This document shows positions 24,001-39,000 of a stretch of 64,000 bases of DNA, piece by piece. The DNA is from a virus: the IMG/VR virus record IMGVR_UViG_3300033233_000001, positions 186,001-250,000 of that record; one strand, 5' to 3'. The first letter of the stretch is position 1, and every line of letters starts with the position of its first letter. The notes beneath the pieces are model-generated. The model saw only the letters and a list, made by a program, of their open reading frames with translations. It was not told where the DNA came from and made no database searches. A program made the translations under genes and the position numbers.

Positions 24001-27000
24001 TTCGCGCGCGCACCGGGAATGCGGCGATAGGCGAACGCGATGTCATCGCGAACCCAGCGGCTCCCGAGCCCGCTGAGCACGATCGGCGTCCGCTCATAGC
24101 CGATGTGGTGCATATAGTTGAGCGGCATCCCGATCATCATGTCGGGGCCCCAGCCGTACGGGCTGTAGATCGAGCCACGCGGCGACAGGCGCGCCGCGTA
24201 CGGATCGACCGCCTCGGCAAACCACGAGGTCGACGTCGTGCCGGGCGACACGAAGCCCATCCCTGGGCGGCGCAGCGGTCGACGGTAGCTCATCGCACGC
24301 CCGCCTGTCGAAGCGCATCGCCGATGCCGTCGAGGACCATCGCCATCTCGCGCGATACCGCTTTCCATTCGCGCGCGACCGCGCTGTCCTGCTCAGCGGC
24401 GACGGCAATGCCGCTGCTGCAAGCGAGGTCGGAAGCCATCATGTACGCCGCGAGAGCCTTCAACACGTGTCCAGTCTCCAGTTCGTCCTCAGCCGTCGAG
24501 AGGATGTGGTCTACGTCGCGCAGAGTGCGCGCAGCGCTGTTACGCACGAGCGAGCGAGGCCGGCGCGAGGGCGCTCGTCGACTGGTGCGCCTGCGTCTCA
24601 TTCGTCATCCGCCCACTTCAGTTCGTCTTCCACCTCGTCGACCCACAGCATCGGGTCACTCGCCTTGACCGAGCCACCGCCCATGCCGTCCGGAAACTTC
24701 TTGCTCTTGATCGGCGCGGTGCCCTTGTGCTCGTAGATCTCGACCGCTACCGCTCGCCCATCACCGCCATGCTCGGCGTAGTACACGCGCTGGTCATAGA
24801 AGACCGCGTCGTAGTCCTTGCCGTTCGCCGTGAATCCGGCCGTCCAGATGCCGTGCGATGTGCCGCTTTTCGCATGCCAGCCGAGCTTACGAAGCTCCTC
24901 AGTCTGGTCGTCCGACGCGAGTGACCACGCACGGATGAGACTCAGGTCTTTGCCGTGGACCTCGTCGGCGCCCCACTCGTCACTGGCGACAAACGGCGGA
25001 CTGTACTGGCCCTTCTGACACTTCAGTGTCGTGTGGCCGATGAGTGTCAGGTCCGCCTCGGCAGCATCGCGTACCTTCTCCGCGTTGCGCTCCGAGAGAT
25101 CGTGGATGCCACCGGCAGGCCACTCGACGCCGAGATCTTCGGCTGCGGCCTTGTAATCGCTCTCGTCGAGGAACGTGAAGATGCCGCACTTGCCCTCGTC
25201 GTCCAGGTAGTCGACAGCGTACTCGAAGGCGTCGTCGAAGCTGCCAGCCCACACGAGCAGTCGCAGCGGCGCGTGCGCATCGAACCACATGAGAAAAAGC
25301 TCGCCGCTGTCGGCATCGCTCCCGTTGACGATGGCGAGGTCAAGCAGATCGAAGTCGCCTCGGGCGTTCTTGCGTGTGCGCGCCATGGTCAACCCAGGTT
25401 CCTGGCCCGAGACTCGAAGCTGCTCTCGAACTGCCGAGCCGGCGAGCGGTCGCCGTAGACCTCGGAGTAGTCCTTGGCGTACCCGAAGTGGTGCTCGACG
25501 GCCTCGCGCGCCGTGTACGGGCCGGAGTCGAGGAACTCACGAAGTGTACTGAAGTGGAAGTAACCGACGCCGTTGATGACCTCGACGATCTGCTTGGCGG
25601 TGTCGTCCCAGGACTTCTCCGGCGACAGGCGCCACTTGTAGTCCTTCTTGTCGAGTTCGGCGACGAGCCCGACCTTCTCGAAAGCGCTCTCAACGGTCTC
25701 TTCGATCGAGGCCATGTACGCGTCATGGTACCAGGCTTCGAGGTCTGACTCGGCCTGCATGGCGAACTGCTCCGCCTCTTCGCCTTCGAGGCCCTCTTCC
25801 GCCGCCTGCCGTAGCGCGTAGCCGTAGACGTCGCTCTGGTCCATGTTCACGCTGTCCTCGAAGGACGGCAGCTTGAACGCGCGCAGGACGCTGTCGAACT
25901 CGACGATGATGGGTTTTGCTCCGCGTGCCATGGCTGCCTCAGTAGTTGAACGCGACAGACACGAGGTTGTTCGTCGGCGCAAATGTCGGCACTCCGTTGG
26001 CAGTCGCGATGAGCGCCTGTCCACCGTTCAAGTTCGGCAAGATGCCAGGCGCAAGCGGCGCAGCGCTAGTTGCAGTCCAGCGGTCCGACGTCTTACCAGC
26101 GATGGCCGCGACTTCCGCGTTGTTGCGTGTGTCCTTGAACCACTGATCGATCTCGGCCGCAGTCAACGCGAACGCACCGCCGGCCACGCCGTTGACCGAC
26201 GGGAAGATCGGATCGAGCGTGCCGAAGATCTTGAGAACCGACGCTGGCACCGCATAAGGCGCCACCGTTGCAACAGAGAACGCCTGTACGTTGTCCACGT
26301 AGAACGTTACGCGGGCGCCAGCACCTTCCGAGACGACCGTGACCAACCCGACCGTCACAGTGTCCCAGTCGTAGTTGAGCACGCCAGTCGACGCTGGCAG
26401 CCCAGTCCCAGGAAGCATGAATGGCGACTCTGCGTCGTTGCACGTCAGCACGATCAGCTGCTGATTTTCCGTGTCGCCTGGCGAAACTGTCTCCGTCAAG
26501 AATGCGGCCACACTTGCGAACAGACCGTCCGGCAACCCGGTGCCTGCGGTAACAGCAAACGCGGCTCCGAACGCCGTCGCGGTCGTCGTCACACAGGCGA
26601 AGCCGAACCACAGCGGCATTGGTCCCTGCGAGAACGACGGCGCAACAAGCGGGGCCTCGTAGTTCCAGAAGTCAGCGAACGTGTCTGCGCCGAGGTTGAA
26701 GAACCACATGTTGACCGGCGACTGCGGGCTTACGCCCTTTCGCCGGCCCCACGGACTCTTCCAGAGCATGCCCTTCTTGGCGGTCATGTGTACCGGGCTG
26801 ATCGACGACTGAAGGTGAGGTCTGGACCCTGCTACGGCTGGGCGCCTCGACGCACGGAGTTCCTCTGGGCTGGAAATCGTCGTCAGATCCAGACCCCACC
26901 TTCAATCGTCGTTCAGGTACCTCCTCCGCTAAGTCTGTTGAGGATACGGTCTAGCTGGAACTCTGGCACCACGAAGCCGTTGATCTCGACCGAAAGTAGC

Positions 27001-30000
27001 TTGGTCTCGAACGGTGGCGCGCGCAGCGCAATGGCGTTCGCTTCGATCGTCTGGCCGGGTCGCACGTAGCTCGCGAAGTTCCGCAGGCCGACCTGTGAGT
27101 CGCCGCCGAACGGATAGAAGCTGCCGCCGCCAGGAGTCGGCGGCGACGCCGGGAAGCCCTGCGGTGTCAAGATCACAGCGCCCTTGACGGTCAGGTTCGT
27201 CTGATAGTCGAGCGTGCCCCTTCCGCCGACCTTCAGCTGAAAGCCGAAGACGGTGACTAGGCGCGTCGGATCGACCTCGACGATGTCCTGTGGATCGATG
27301 CCAGAGTGTTCATAGACCTTGAAGACGGAGTTCTGGAGGACGATGCAGGCTTCCTTCGGCGCGACCAGCCGAAGGAGGTTGATCGGCCGCGGGTACGGCG
27401 GCGTGCCGCCGAGGGCCACCGGAATCGGATACTGCGCGAAGAACGGACGCTGGAAAAACGTCAGCTGCTGCGACGGCAAGAACTGAAAGTAGGCGTCGAG
27501 AACGCGGACGTTCTCCACCGTCGGCGCGACCTCTTCTTGAGGTAGCGGCGACGGCGCCTGGCTATGCAGCCTGCCGGGACGACCTACCATGGCCGTCCGA
27601 TCAGACCGCCGGGCTCTCGGCCTGGAGGATCTTGTAGCCGCACATCGTGAAGTACACGGTGCCGCCGAGGTTGACGGCGAGCCGGCCGACGTTGTTGGCC
27701 GCCGACGGATCTGGCGCTGGAACTAGCTCGCCCTCGGCAAAGCCGAATCCAGGCAAGAAGCCGCCTCCCGGAAGCGTAGCCCAGTTGACCTCGGCGATGC
27801 CGATCTCGTGCATCAGCGTCATCTTCCAGGTCACGGTGGAGCCGCGCTCGAAGAAGTCGCCGACAGGCAGATAGAACGGCCGATCGAACTCGCTGAAGAT
27901 GTAACGAGACGGGATTGGGATCTGATTCTGCCGGTTGCGGTTCGAGGCGTTGTCCTGGATCTCGAACAAGTAGTCGATCTCGCCAGGCCGGAACGTCTGG
28001 ACCGCTTGCGCGCCAGCAACCGTGATGGGACCAACGCGCGCACCGATGTACGCCCCGGAGAACGGATCTGCGGTCGATGCGACCGGGCGGAACCGACCGG
28101 TGAGCGGCGTGATGACCTCGGTGCCTGCCGGCGGGTCACTCGGCCGACCGTCGTACGGTCCCTGCGAGTACGTCCGCATCAGAAACGCGCTCATGTAGCT
28201 CGTGCAGACGAACGGTCCGTCCATCGACACCTGCTTGTTGTCGAGCAACTGCGTGCCGGCGACAGTCAAGCCGGGCTCAGTCGGGCCCGGAATGTCGATG
28301 GAAAAGTTCAGGAAGTACGGGACGCGCTTGCCGGGAATGTCCTCGATGTACCGGATGCGCTTCTGCGACTTCGAGAGCGCTTCCTGCATCCGCCGAAGCT
28401 CAAGCTGCTGGGACTCGTAGTCGGTCGCCAGCTTGCCGTAGCGTTCGTTGAGAACCTTCGTGCGTGCAAAGAGCTTCCGGTGTTGCTCTTCCATCTGGCG
28501 GAGAACCGCCGCTGTTTCCGGGTCGTGAATCGGCACTTGCTACCGTCCTTTGGCCGTTGGATTTCTCCCTGTGGCCGTTGGGCTGGTTGTGGTGCGCCGA
28601 CTCGGACGTCGGCGACTTATTTTGGAACGGCCCGAACCTTCTCTGGCCTCTCCACGTCGCAGGTTGCCTCGTTCACCATCGAGAGCGACCTGCCGAACCT
28701 CTTCGCGATCTCCCGACACGGTACGCCTGACCCTGCCAGCGATCGCCACTCGTCTACTTCGGAACGCGGAACTCGTTTCTCCATGGGGAAGCGCGGTTTC
28801 GTAACCAGACCAAGCTCTTCTGTCGATCTGTTCGATGTCGGAACGATGTCTTTGACGACCGCATGCACTACCGAGTTAGCACGCCCGTAATGCCTTCCGA
28901 TCGCCACGATCGACGCACCATCTGTCCTGAGCCTTCGCCACTCTTCTTGGATCTCGTCCGTCAGTCCCGAGTTGACACCCGACCAGAATGACGACTCTCC
29001 TCCAGCTGCCCGGCGACCAGTCTTAGGTTGAAAGCCAGAGTCGAGAAGCGCCTTCCACTTGAGCGACCGAAGCCATTCCCCAATCGCCGCGACGTGGGCC
29101 TGACGATCGACGATGACGTAGTTCATCTCTTTCTGAGACGGCGGCGCCGAGATACGCGCGCTCCACCCTCTCGCCCTCAGAGCGCGGCGCACCCACCCGA
29201 TCAAAACGCCTGGCTTCTGAGCGAAGCCGAACTGCGCGCCATTGCTCGCGGACCGCTTCTCTGTCTTTCTAAGAAACCAGCCGTCCGTTTCGACCAGCGA
29301 CTTCAGGAAGAGCCTTGTGCACTCTTCGTCGTCATCCACCCACCGTGGCGGCGGTACCATCAGCTTATCGGCACCAGCACCGATGTACTTGTGAGCGACG
29401 CCGAAGTCGCCAATCACGTCATGCGTCGTCCAGTAGATCTCGAAGAAGTCACCGAACTCCTCGGTAAGCGCCTTCATGTGCTTCTGGTACACGTGGTACC
29501 CACCGTAGACGAGCGTGAACAGTTCTTTCACGCGCATCAGCCATGCTGGGTACTTATCGCCTACGGTGACGGCCACCTTCCAGCTTTGCTTGCCGCGCTG
29601 CTGGATGTAGCCGTCACCGAAGACGGCGCCCAAGAGTTCCGCTTTATACCCGTTCACGCACCGCTCGCTTGACATCGGCTCACCTCTCGTTGAGAGGTAG
29701 CACCTTCTGTCCTGCGCGCTAAGTACGCGAAATCAGGCTACAAAACGTCCCTTGAATGAATGCCATCGAGCACGTACTTGATGTCCTTCTCGATGTCGTC
29801 CTCGCCGGGAACCGAGAGGCCCGTGCCCGTCGCGATGCCGGTCGTGAGACCGGAGCCGGTGATGATCGCGTTCGGGCTGTTGTTCGGCACGAGGCCGTTC
29901 AGCTGCTCGATGACGCTCGCGCCGGGCGTCTGCCCGATCGGCGAAGCGATCGCGATGACCTGGAAGCCCTGACGCGGCGGGATGAGAATCGGCCTCGCCA

Positions 30001-33000
30001 GACGCATCAGCGCGGACGACGTCGGAACGCCGTTGTTCGCGCGCGGGAGACGGCTGTCCGAGAAGAAGCCATCGAGACCACCCGCCATCGGGGTGTACGC
30101 CGTGAACGTGGTCAGCTGCGGCTTGTCGCCCGCCACCATCTGCCAGAAGAACTGGTTCTGGCTCTGGTGGTAGAGCTTGTGCACGCGCATGATACGGTCG
30201 GGGAACACACCGTCGACCGAGCCGATCGGCTGGGCTCCCGGAGTCGGCTGTGCGATCACGACCGGTGCTTCCGGGTTGAACCGGAAGTACGTCCAGACGC
30301 GCACCGCGAGGGTGATGTACGTCTGGTCGGACGGGAAGAAGCCACCCGTCGTCAGGTTCGACACCGAGATGTCGGCGCCCTGACGAACGAACAGCTGCGC
30401 GCGGTTCGGGACTGCCCCGAACACGCCCTGGTTGGTGTTGCGGAGGTCCACGTCACCGTCGACTCGGATGAGCGAATCGTAGACTTCAGTTACGCCAGAA
30501 GTTTACTCTGGCTCTCCGGATTTCTCCGGAGTGTCGGACTATATCACCAACCGTCAGTTGACGGTCGCCGGGCGCTCTTGGGTCGGATTATCGTTGGAAC
30601 TCACCGACCTAGTCTCTACACCTTCTACCGGCACATCAGCCATTCGATGTCCACCGATAGCTTGGCTCGGGATTACCTCGCGGAGAATCGCTTCTACCTC
30701 CACAGGGGCTTCCCCGCCGTTTCGCTTGATGACCGCCATGGTATCTAGGACAACAGCGTCTAGCTTCGTCTGTCGATACATGCGCACCAAGCAGGCGCGT
30801 GTCAGGAACCAGTCAACGACCTCTGCCTCTGTCTTCTTGGCTGTGAGGTGCGGCAGCAAGATCCTAGTGATCTTGAGCACGTCGTCTTTGCGTGCGACGT
30901 GCAACCAATACTGCCAGCGGGTCGCCTTCTTGCCCTTCCACACGCGACGGATTGGCTGGTGATGCACACCAACGTCCGTCAGGATCCGACTCACTCGATC
31001 GACCATCGCTTTCGAGGTGTTGCAGATGACTAGCCACAGCTGGTAGCTCGTCTTCTTTCCCTTGGCCTTCCCGCTCTTGCGGACGATCGGGCGCTTCACT
31101 GCGAAGCATCCCTCTCCATCCACAATCCCGGCCAGCCAGGCGACGTCGGTCTCGTTCATCTTCTCCTTCTACCACGAAACGGTTTGATTCACCCAGTTGT
31201 TCACCGCTGAGTTACCTCAGCGGGCCGCCCTACTTCGACGGCTGATGAACGCGCTCACGGGTACCTACGATCTTGGGCATTTCTCTATCTCTCTTTGTTG
31301 ACTCTCGGTGCCACCCTAGGGTTTCTTCCACCGAGATTTCGTGCGATCCACTCATCGCACTACCCGCTGATTCAGACGGCCCTTATCCCTTGATCGGGAT
31401 TTAGGCCGTCTCCGTGTTCCGAAACCTCCCAGCGGTAGGAGGCTTTTACCCGTCGGCTACCGGAACACGGAGAAGTCTTTGCGTTGCTACACCATTCAGC
31501 TTCCAGCGAATAGGTTGCGTGCGTAGAGACCGCCCGCATAGCCACGGCCGTCCGCGGCCGCGAACGGTTCACGTACCCGTCTGATCTGCTTTTGGAACGT
31601 CGCTGGCAGTGCGAGGTCCATCGGGATGACGGTCGAGACCGCCGGAGGCTGCATCGGACCACCGAGTCCGAGCATCCCCTGGTATGGCGCGCCATAGTGG
31701 GCGACATCCACCATCGGGTCTCCAAACCCAGACACGTTCGACGACGCCGGCATCGCAGCGGCCTGAGCCGGCGTCGCTTGCACCATCGCCATCGCCCGCG
31801 GCAGGTACGGCATGATCGCCGAGATCCCCATGCCAGTCGCGAGAGCCTGACTGACCTCGTCCGACATCCCGATCCCACCGCCCATCACGAGCGCCAAGGC
31901 CCCACCGCCAGCGCCAGTGATCGCCATGAGCATCTTCGGATCCTGCCCTACGAGCAGGCGACCAACCACGTTGTCGCTCAGCCACGAAGCGAGCAACATG
32001 CCGCCCGCGCCGACGAGAGACGGCACGACGAGACGATGGACGATGCCCGTCGTCGGGTCACCCTCTGCGTTTCGGCGCAGCCTCTTGTTTCGGCGCTTGC
32101 TCATGAAGTGGCTTTCCTGTGCTCAGGTAGCGCTCAGAACATGCCGGCGAAGAGGTTCCGCGCGAAGAGGCCTCCGGCGTAGCCGCGACCTTCGGGGGTC
32201 ACGAGCGACGACGGGATCTTTCGCTCGTACGGCATCTCGCCCGTGATGAGCTTGGCGCCCTCGACCGGCGTCTGGATCGACGCGAACGGGGGCTCCATGC
32301 GACCGCCCTCCGTCATGCTGCCCGGACGAACGAAGTCCGGGTGCTTGCCGTACCAGCCGTCGATGTCCGTCTCCTCGATGTACTCGCCGACGCCGCCGAG
32401 GCCGGCCGCCGCGTAGTACGTCTGACCGACGCCCGCCGCTGCCTCCATCACCGTGTTCCCCGTGGCCTCCATCACGTCCATGAGGCCGTCGACGCCCTCC
32501 TGATTCGCGGGATCGATGCCCTCGTGGTAGCCGGCCGCCGCGTAGTACGTCTCGCGACCGAGTCCGGCCGCGGCGTAGTACGTCTCGCGACCCATGCCGT
32601 GGCTCGGGTCGTCGACGTACGCGCCCAGGCCCTGCATCGGCTGCTCGACGTACTCGCCGAACGCGCCCATCGGCTGCTCAACGTACTCGCCGAGGTACGA
32701 CGCCATGCCAGTGCCGCGGAGTAGACGCGCGATGAGCGCGAGGCCCATGCCGGTCAGCACCGGTGTCGCGTTCTCCGTGATCATCGACATCTTGCCTGCG
32801 CGATGCGCCCAGGCCGAGAGGCCGAGAGCGCCAGCGATGACCGCCGCGTTCACGATGCTCTTCGTGGCGAGCGCCGCATCTGCCGGACGGCCCGCATCGA
32901 GCACGCCGCGGACCTGATCGCTGTTCGCAGCCAGGTTCGACAGCGCATTCGCTGCCAGGAAGCCCGCGGTTGCGTAGCCAGCCGGCATCGCGATGTCCGT

Positions 33001-36000
33001 GATCACGTCCTTGCCGTAGAGCTTGAAGAAGTTCCGACGAAGCCGGTGGCGGCGACGGTTCTTCGACATGCCCGTGGTCTGCGGAACGTAGATCGGGTTC
33101 CGGCGCGAATGCCGGCGGCTCTTCTTGCTCTTCCTCTTGCGGCCCATCGAGTGCCTCCTTGCGTTCTTCGTTACGGCCTTCTTCGAGCCGCGTGCCTTCT
33201 TCGACTTGCGTGCCGCCCTACGCGGCTTGCGCGAACGAGCCTTCGCCTGGATCATCCGAGCAAGCTCGGGACCCCACGATCCACGCTTCGAGTGCGCCCG
33301 ACGTGCGACGCCACCGAACGTGAACTTGCGCGTGTAACCCTTCACGCGACGGCCGCCGACCGAGACGGTCGACTTGCGGCTGCTGCCCGGACGGTAGAGC
33401 ACCGTCTGGCGGGCGCCGGTCAGAAAGTTCGGGTGGACGCGACGCGACCGGCGACGGCGGCTGCCGCGACGGCTGTTCCGACGCGAGCGGCGGCGATTGC
33501 CAAAGAGCCCGCGCGACGCACGACGACGACTGTTCCGGCGCGGTCGACGCGAGTGCGCACGACGTGACGTGTTACGGCGTGATCGACGGCGATGGCGGTT
33601 CGCCGCCAACTCGTGGAACAGCGGCGAGCCGTACATGTGATGCGACGAGCGGAACGTCGGCGTACCAGAGACGTGCGACTTGCTCGCGCGCTTCTTCGAC
33701 GAGCGCTTCTTCGAGCCGCCCTTCGACCGGCGCTTCTTCGATGCCTTCTTCTTGCTGGCGGCATTTCGCCGCGAACGACGACGACCGTTGCGACGTGATG
33801 CGCGGCGGCGGCCACCACGACGGCTCGTGTCTCGCCGCGAGCGCCTGCGACCGGCGTTTCGACGACTCCGACGGCGCGCGCTCCGGCGCGACGCGCGACG
33901 GCTGCCTCGGCGGCTCGTGTCCTTCCTCGATGCCCGACGGCGCGTACGCCTGTTCGCCGCGGCCTGCATCAGCGGGTTGCGGCGCGAAGCCTTGCGCGAA
34001 CGGCGACGCTTGCGACCGGCGCCATGGGCGACGACGCTCATCAGTCCGCCACGGTTACGGCGGACCGACGCCGTGCCAGGCGCGTGCGAACGACGCTTGC
34101 GGGAGCCACTCCTCTTCCGCTTGCGGCCAGCGTTGGCACGCATCGCAGCGCGCAGTCCCGGGTAGTTGTACGCCATCGAAACTCTCCTGCGACTAGGGTT
34201 CTTGGATCCGACGAGCGGAGAGCCGTGCGGATGCTTCGGTCGGCCTGGATTCACCACGGCGAGATGCGTTACGCCGCCCGGATTGGGCGCCATGCCCGGC
34301 GTTCGGTCGTACGACCTCGCCGCGCCTTCGCTGCTTCTCCGGTAGATCAAGGCCACTCTGCACGCACTTCTCCCTGCCAGACCCGTAGCAGGGAGGAGCG
34401 GCGGCGCCCCGGTCTTCGATGGTCAAACTACAGGGGCTCTCGGTGCAGGTCAACAACTTTTTTCGCGTCCCATGTCGATTTTTGGATCGACCTGTTTTTC
34501 AGGCACATTGATGCGAATACGGCATGCCGTCCGGTCCGGTCCGACGCTGATCTCGACGCAGTGCTCGCGCAGATCGAGCGCCTGTGGGACGCGCCAGAAG
34601 GCAGCCCAAGGAAAGCGCGCTCGCCGCGCTCGTCGAAGCCTACGAGGACGAGCACTATCCGATCGATCCGCCGACCCTGATCGAAGCACTTCGATTCCGT
34701 CCGGCTCGAACAGTCCACCGCGCTCTCAAAAGCGCTGTCCGTTCTTACGCGCACGTTGGCCATCAAGGGCTAGCAACCTATTTCAGATCGGAACACGCGT
34801 CGCGGATCAGCTGCTTCGACACGTGCTTCGAGACCTCACGGTGCCGAGGTACCGACAGCGGGGCCTTCGTACGTGGGTTTTCGTACAGCGTGTGCTCTGC
34901 TCCTTCGCGAACGAGCACGGCTCCGCATGCGACGATGCGTCTGATGACCTCTACGCGTTTCACGCCGCACCAACACGCTCAATCCGAACACGGTGCACCG
35001 CGTGCTGCGGACGGCCACGTTCCGCCTGCAACGCGAGGATGTCGTTCACGGCCGAGATCACGTTTTTGCGCGCGGCAGCCGGCGTCCGGCCCTGCCCATA
35101 CGCGCCCGGAAGAGCAGGAACTTCCGCCGACCACCACCGATCGCTCGCATCGTAGACCAGGACGATGTCGTAGGACTTCAGAAGCCGGCGGCTCGTACGC
35201 TTCGACGGAGTGTTTCGGCTGGTCCTCTTCATGTCGAAGACAGTACCACGAACCGAAGTCGAAGTCGCTTCAGGCCGGAACGAGCACTTTTTTCGTGATC
35301 TCGTCGTCCGGATCCACCCCCTTCGGCTCCTCCGGCGGCAACTTCGGCTGCACGTGCCGACCGCTGACACGCGGCAGGCCGCGCTGCGAGTCCTTCACGC
35401 CGCGCGCCGCCTTCCGAAACGCGACCATGGCCTCGCGCATCTCGGCGACTTCCTTCGGCTCGGGGATCTTCGACTGACGTGCCTCGGACATGACTCTACC
35501 TCCCTCGCCGCGGCTGCGGCGCCTCGTATCCACGAAGCAGCTTCTCGATCTCGTGCAAACGACTGTCCATGCGCTCCATCGTCTCGACCAGATGCTCCGA
35601 CGCGCCTTCGGTCTCGGTCGCGAGGCGCACCTGCTCTTGCAGGGCTTCCGAGAAGTCGTGCGTCGCCGTCAGCAGCGTGTCGCGCACTTCCTTCGCGTCC
35701 TGCACGCGGAGCGCCTGTACCTCGTTCAACTTCTGCGTCTGAAGCCAGGCGTAGCGAGCGAGCGGAACGAGCACGAGCAGGAACACGGCGCCGAATGCGC
35801 CCCACTGCTGCACGATCGCATCGGCCGCTTCAGGCATTACCCATCAATCCCGTCCTTCAGGACCCTTAGCCCGCCACCGCACATGATGGCTAGGAAGCCC
35901 TCGCTTCCGTCCTCCTGCGGCTGCGGCGAATAGATCGCGAGCATCTTCCCGTCCGGCGCACAGAGCAGCCAGCAGTCGCGCGCCGACTTCCGTGAGTCGA

Positions 36001-39000
36001 TCTCCTCGAACTCGCCATCGTTCCGGCGAAGCTCGCCTCCGAGATACTTGCCGAGTCGTGTCCATGCCTTCGGGTACGCACGCGGAGGCCGCGTCGTACC
36101 GTTCTTACGCACGTCATTCGGGTCAGCCAGCTGCGCGTTCTCGTAGAACAACACGCCCTTGCCAACCTCGTACGGCTGATCCTCGCTCTTGCCGTGCAGG
36201 TGCTTGTAGTCGATGTCCTTGCCGTCGGCGTACCACTTGTCGGTTCTGTAGCTCACCGACAGCGCATCGCCGATGCAGACGAGACGCGCAGGCGGCTCGT
36301 GCCCGACGTCGACGACCTCAAGCGGCTTCTTCGAGTGGAACGTCTCGTACTTGTCCATCGCGGCGTCGATGTCATGACCGCGAGCGCCGCTGAACCTGTC
36401 CGGATCGACCTCTCGGCCTGCGACGCGCCCCATCACGCCCGGCCCAAGCCTGCGCTCCTCTGTCTCTCCGGTGCGATTCCGCCACAGCGGCTTGCTGATG
36501 CGCTTGGCACCCGGATGCCCGCTCGTGCGCTTGCCGTTTGCCGCCGGTCGGCTCGTGCGCTTGGTGACCAGCGTCCCGTTCGGACGGCTCGTGCGCTTCG
36601 CATCCACCGGCCGGCTCACGCGCTTCGGCGGCCGAGAGCGGCGCTTCTCTTGGATCTGCGCGTTGATCTGGAACCGATCGCCGTCGGACTCGTCGCGCGC
36701 GACCACGCGCGCGATCTCCTCGACCTGCTCGGGACTCGCGTCGGCGCCCTCGGTGTTCACGCGCATCGCGGTCCGCAGATGTGACAGCGGGTTGTTTTCC
36801 ATGGTCGATCCTTCCGGCGGCGCACTGCCGCCAGGCCGCTTCAGCCGGCTCACTCGCTTCTTCTTCGGCTCTTCCGGGCCAACAGGAGTCACACGGCTCA
36901 GTTCGGTTTCCTTCTGGCCCCGGAACTCGCCGTGCTTCTTGATCGTGGCCTTTACCCGTACGTGCTTCCCAGCGGCTTCAGACGGCCGGAAGTCCTCGAA
37001 CGGCCAGCTGGAACCGAACCACTTGAAGGCGTACTTGGCAGCATCGCCGGTGCCACGGAAGGAGCAGAGGTACGTCGTGCCGTAGTTACCCTCGATCGGC
37101 CGCACGCCGAGCATGTCGAGTTCCAGCACGATGCGCTCGTCGACGGTTCCGAAGTGCCCGTCGACTACGTCTCCTCGTACCTTCTCGGCTTCGCGCGCCA
37201 TCGCGCGCTGATATCCGGAAGCCAGGGACGCGACCACGCCTGCGCTCCGACCGGTCACGACGCCTGACAGCAGTGCCTGCCGCACGTTGTAGCCGTAGTC
37301 GGTCAGCGTCGTGACGTCCGCGTCGACGAACTCCTTCGTCGCCCACTCGATCGTACGCTTGGCGGCCTCGTGCTCCTGCGGATCTGGCTGCTGCTTCTTC
37401 GCGACCTCGAACCCGAGTTGTCCCCGGCGGCTGGGCATGCAGATGTCCCAGGCCTCGTCGGCCGTCGAGCGCTTGCCGCCTCCGCTCTCGTACGCCACCG
37501 ATCGCGACACCCAGCCGTACTTCGAGATCACGTGGATGACGACTGCGAGGTACTCCTCGATATCGACAGCCATCGTGAGGCGGCTCGCTCCGCCGCCCAG
37601 GCCCTCCCAGTCCTCCATGCCGCGCGCGAGGTCGAAGATCGCGAACAGCGTTTCAGCAACATCCGCGATTTTCTTCGGGTCACCATGACCGCCCAGGAAG
37701 TCCGTCAGACACGTCCTGCCCACCGCCGCGTACTTACCATCCTCATGCGCGAGCACGAAGACAGTAGCTCGATCCCTCTTGGTCAAGCAGTGATCACACC
37801 GCGTCGGCTCGACTGTGCGGAACTCTGCCGGCAACACCTCGTCGGGCACGACGCGCAGCCAGGGCCCGCCGTGCGCCTGCTCCTCGTCGTAGTCGAGACA
37901 CGCGATGAGCCGCCAACCCTTGAGGCGCGGCTCCTCGCCCGCAACGAGCACGGGTGTCACCTCGCTCTTGATCGTGCGCTTCTGCTCCGTGTACGCGGTG
38001 CCGCCGTACGCGCCTTCGATCGCCTTGAGCGTCGTCGACGGCACGTTCGTGTAGTACGGCTCGCCCTTCTCGAACACGAGCGGCTTCAGCCCGAGGCGCC
38101 GTGTCCGCTTCTGGAGCTTCTCGATCGCGTGCGAGAGCGCCTGTAGCTTCATCGCCGGGATCCAAAACAGCCCGACCTTGTAGCCGCCCGCTTCGAGCGC
38201 AGCTTTCCGCTCGACGAGGCGCGGGTCATCGCGCTTCTCCATCTTGTCGTCGGAGACGTTCGAGCGCAGGGCTGCGGACGTGTAACTCATCGACGCCTTC
38301 TACTCGTACGCTTCCGGCGCCGATTCGCCTTCGGCAGCGGCCGCGCGAATCCCTGGATCAACGCCAGCGACAAGGTCACTGGCCACAGGCCCCCCCCATC
38401 CACCAGAGAATCCCCCAGCCAAGCGAGTCATTGTGCCTCTTGTAGCCGTGGTAGCCGAGCGGCAGCGCTGAGAGCATGCCGAGGCGATAGACCATGAATG
38501 CCATGTCCGTCTGTGAGACGCCCGCGCGAGACATGCTCTCTGAGAAGGACGTTGGCGCCGTTGATGGATAGGCCATCGGGGCGGAGCCGCCCCCTCCGCT
38601 CAATGAGTGCATCAGCCGTACTCCTTTAGCCACCACCACATCAGCCCGGCTCCGACGGCCGCGCCGATCGCGTACTTCACGACGCTGCTATCGCCCGGCT
38701 CGTCGAGCCCGAGAGGCAGCCCGCCGGCACGGCGGATCTCGCCGCGCGCCATATGATCGTACCCGACGAAGCGCGTCCCGCCCGGAAGCGTCTTGACCTG
38801 TGTGTCCGGGTCAGCGCCGATGGGCCCGACCTTCGCCGGCCGAGGCGGCTTCGGATCGTCGCCGACCGAGACAGGCGTGCTGTCTTGGTAAACAGCGTAC
38901 GCGTTCTTGTCCCAGTTCCACACCGAATAGAGAGCCACGATGCCTCCTAAGCTGCCGTCCGGCGTTCTCGCCTCGCGCTCACGTACACCGGCACCGCCTG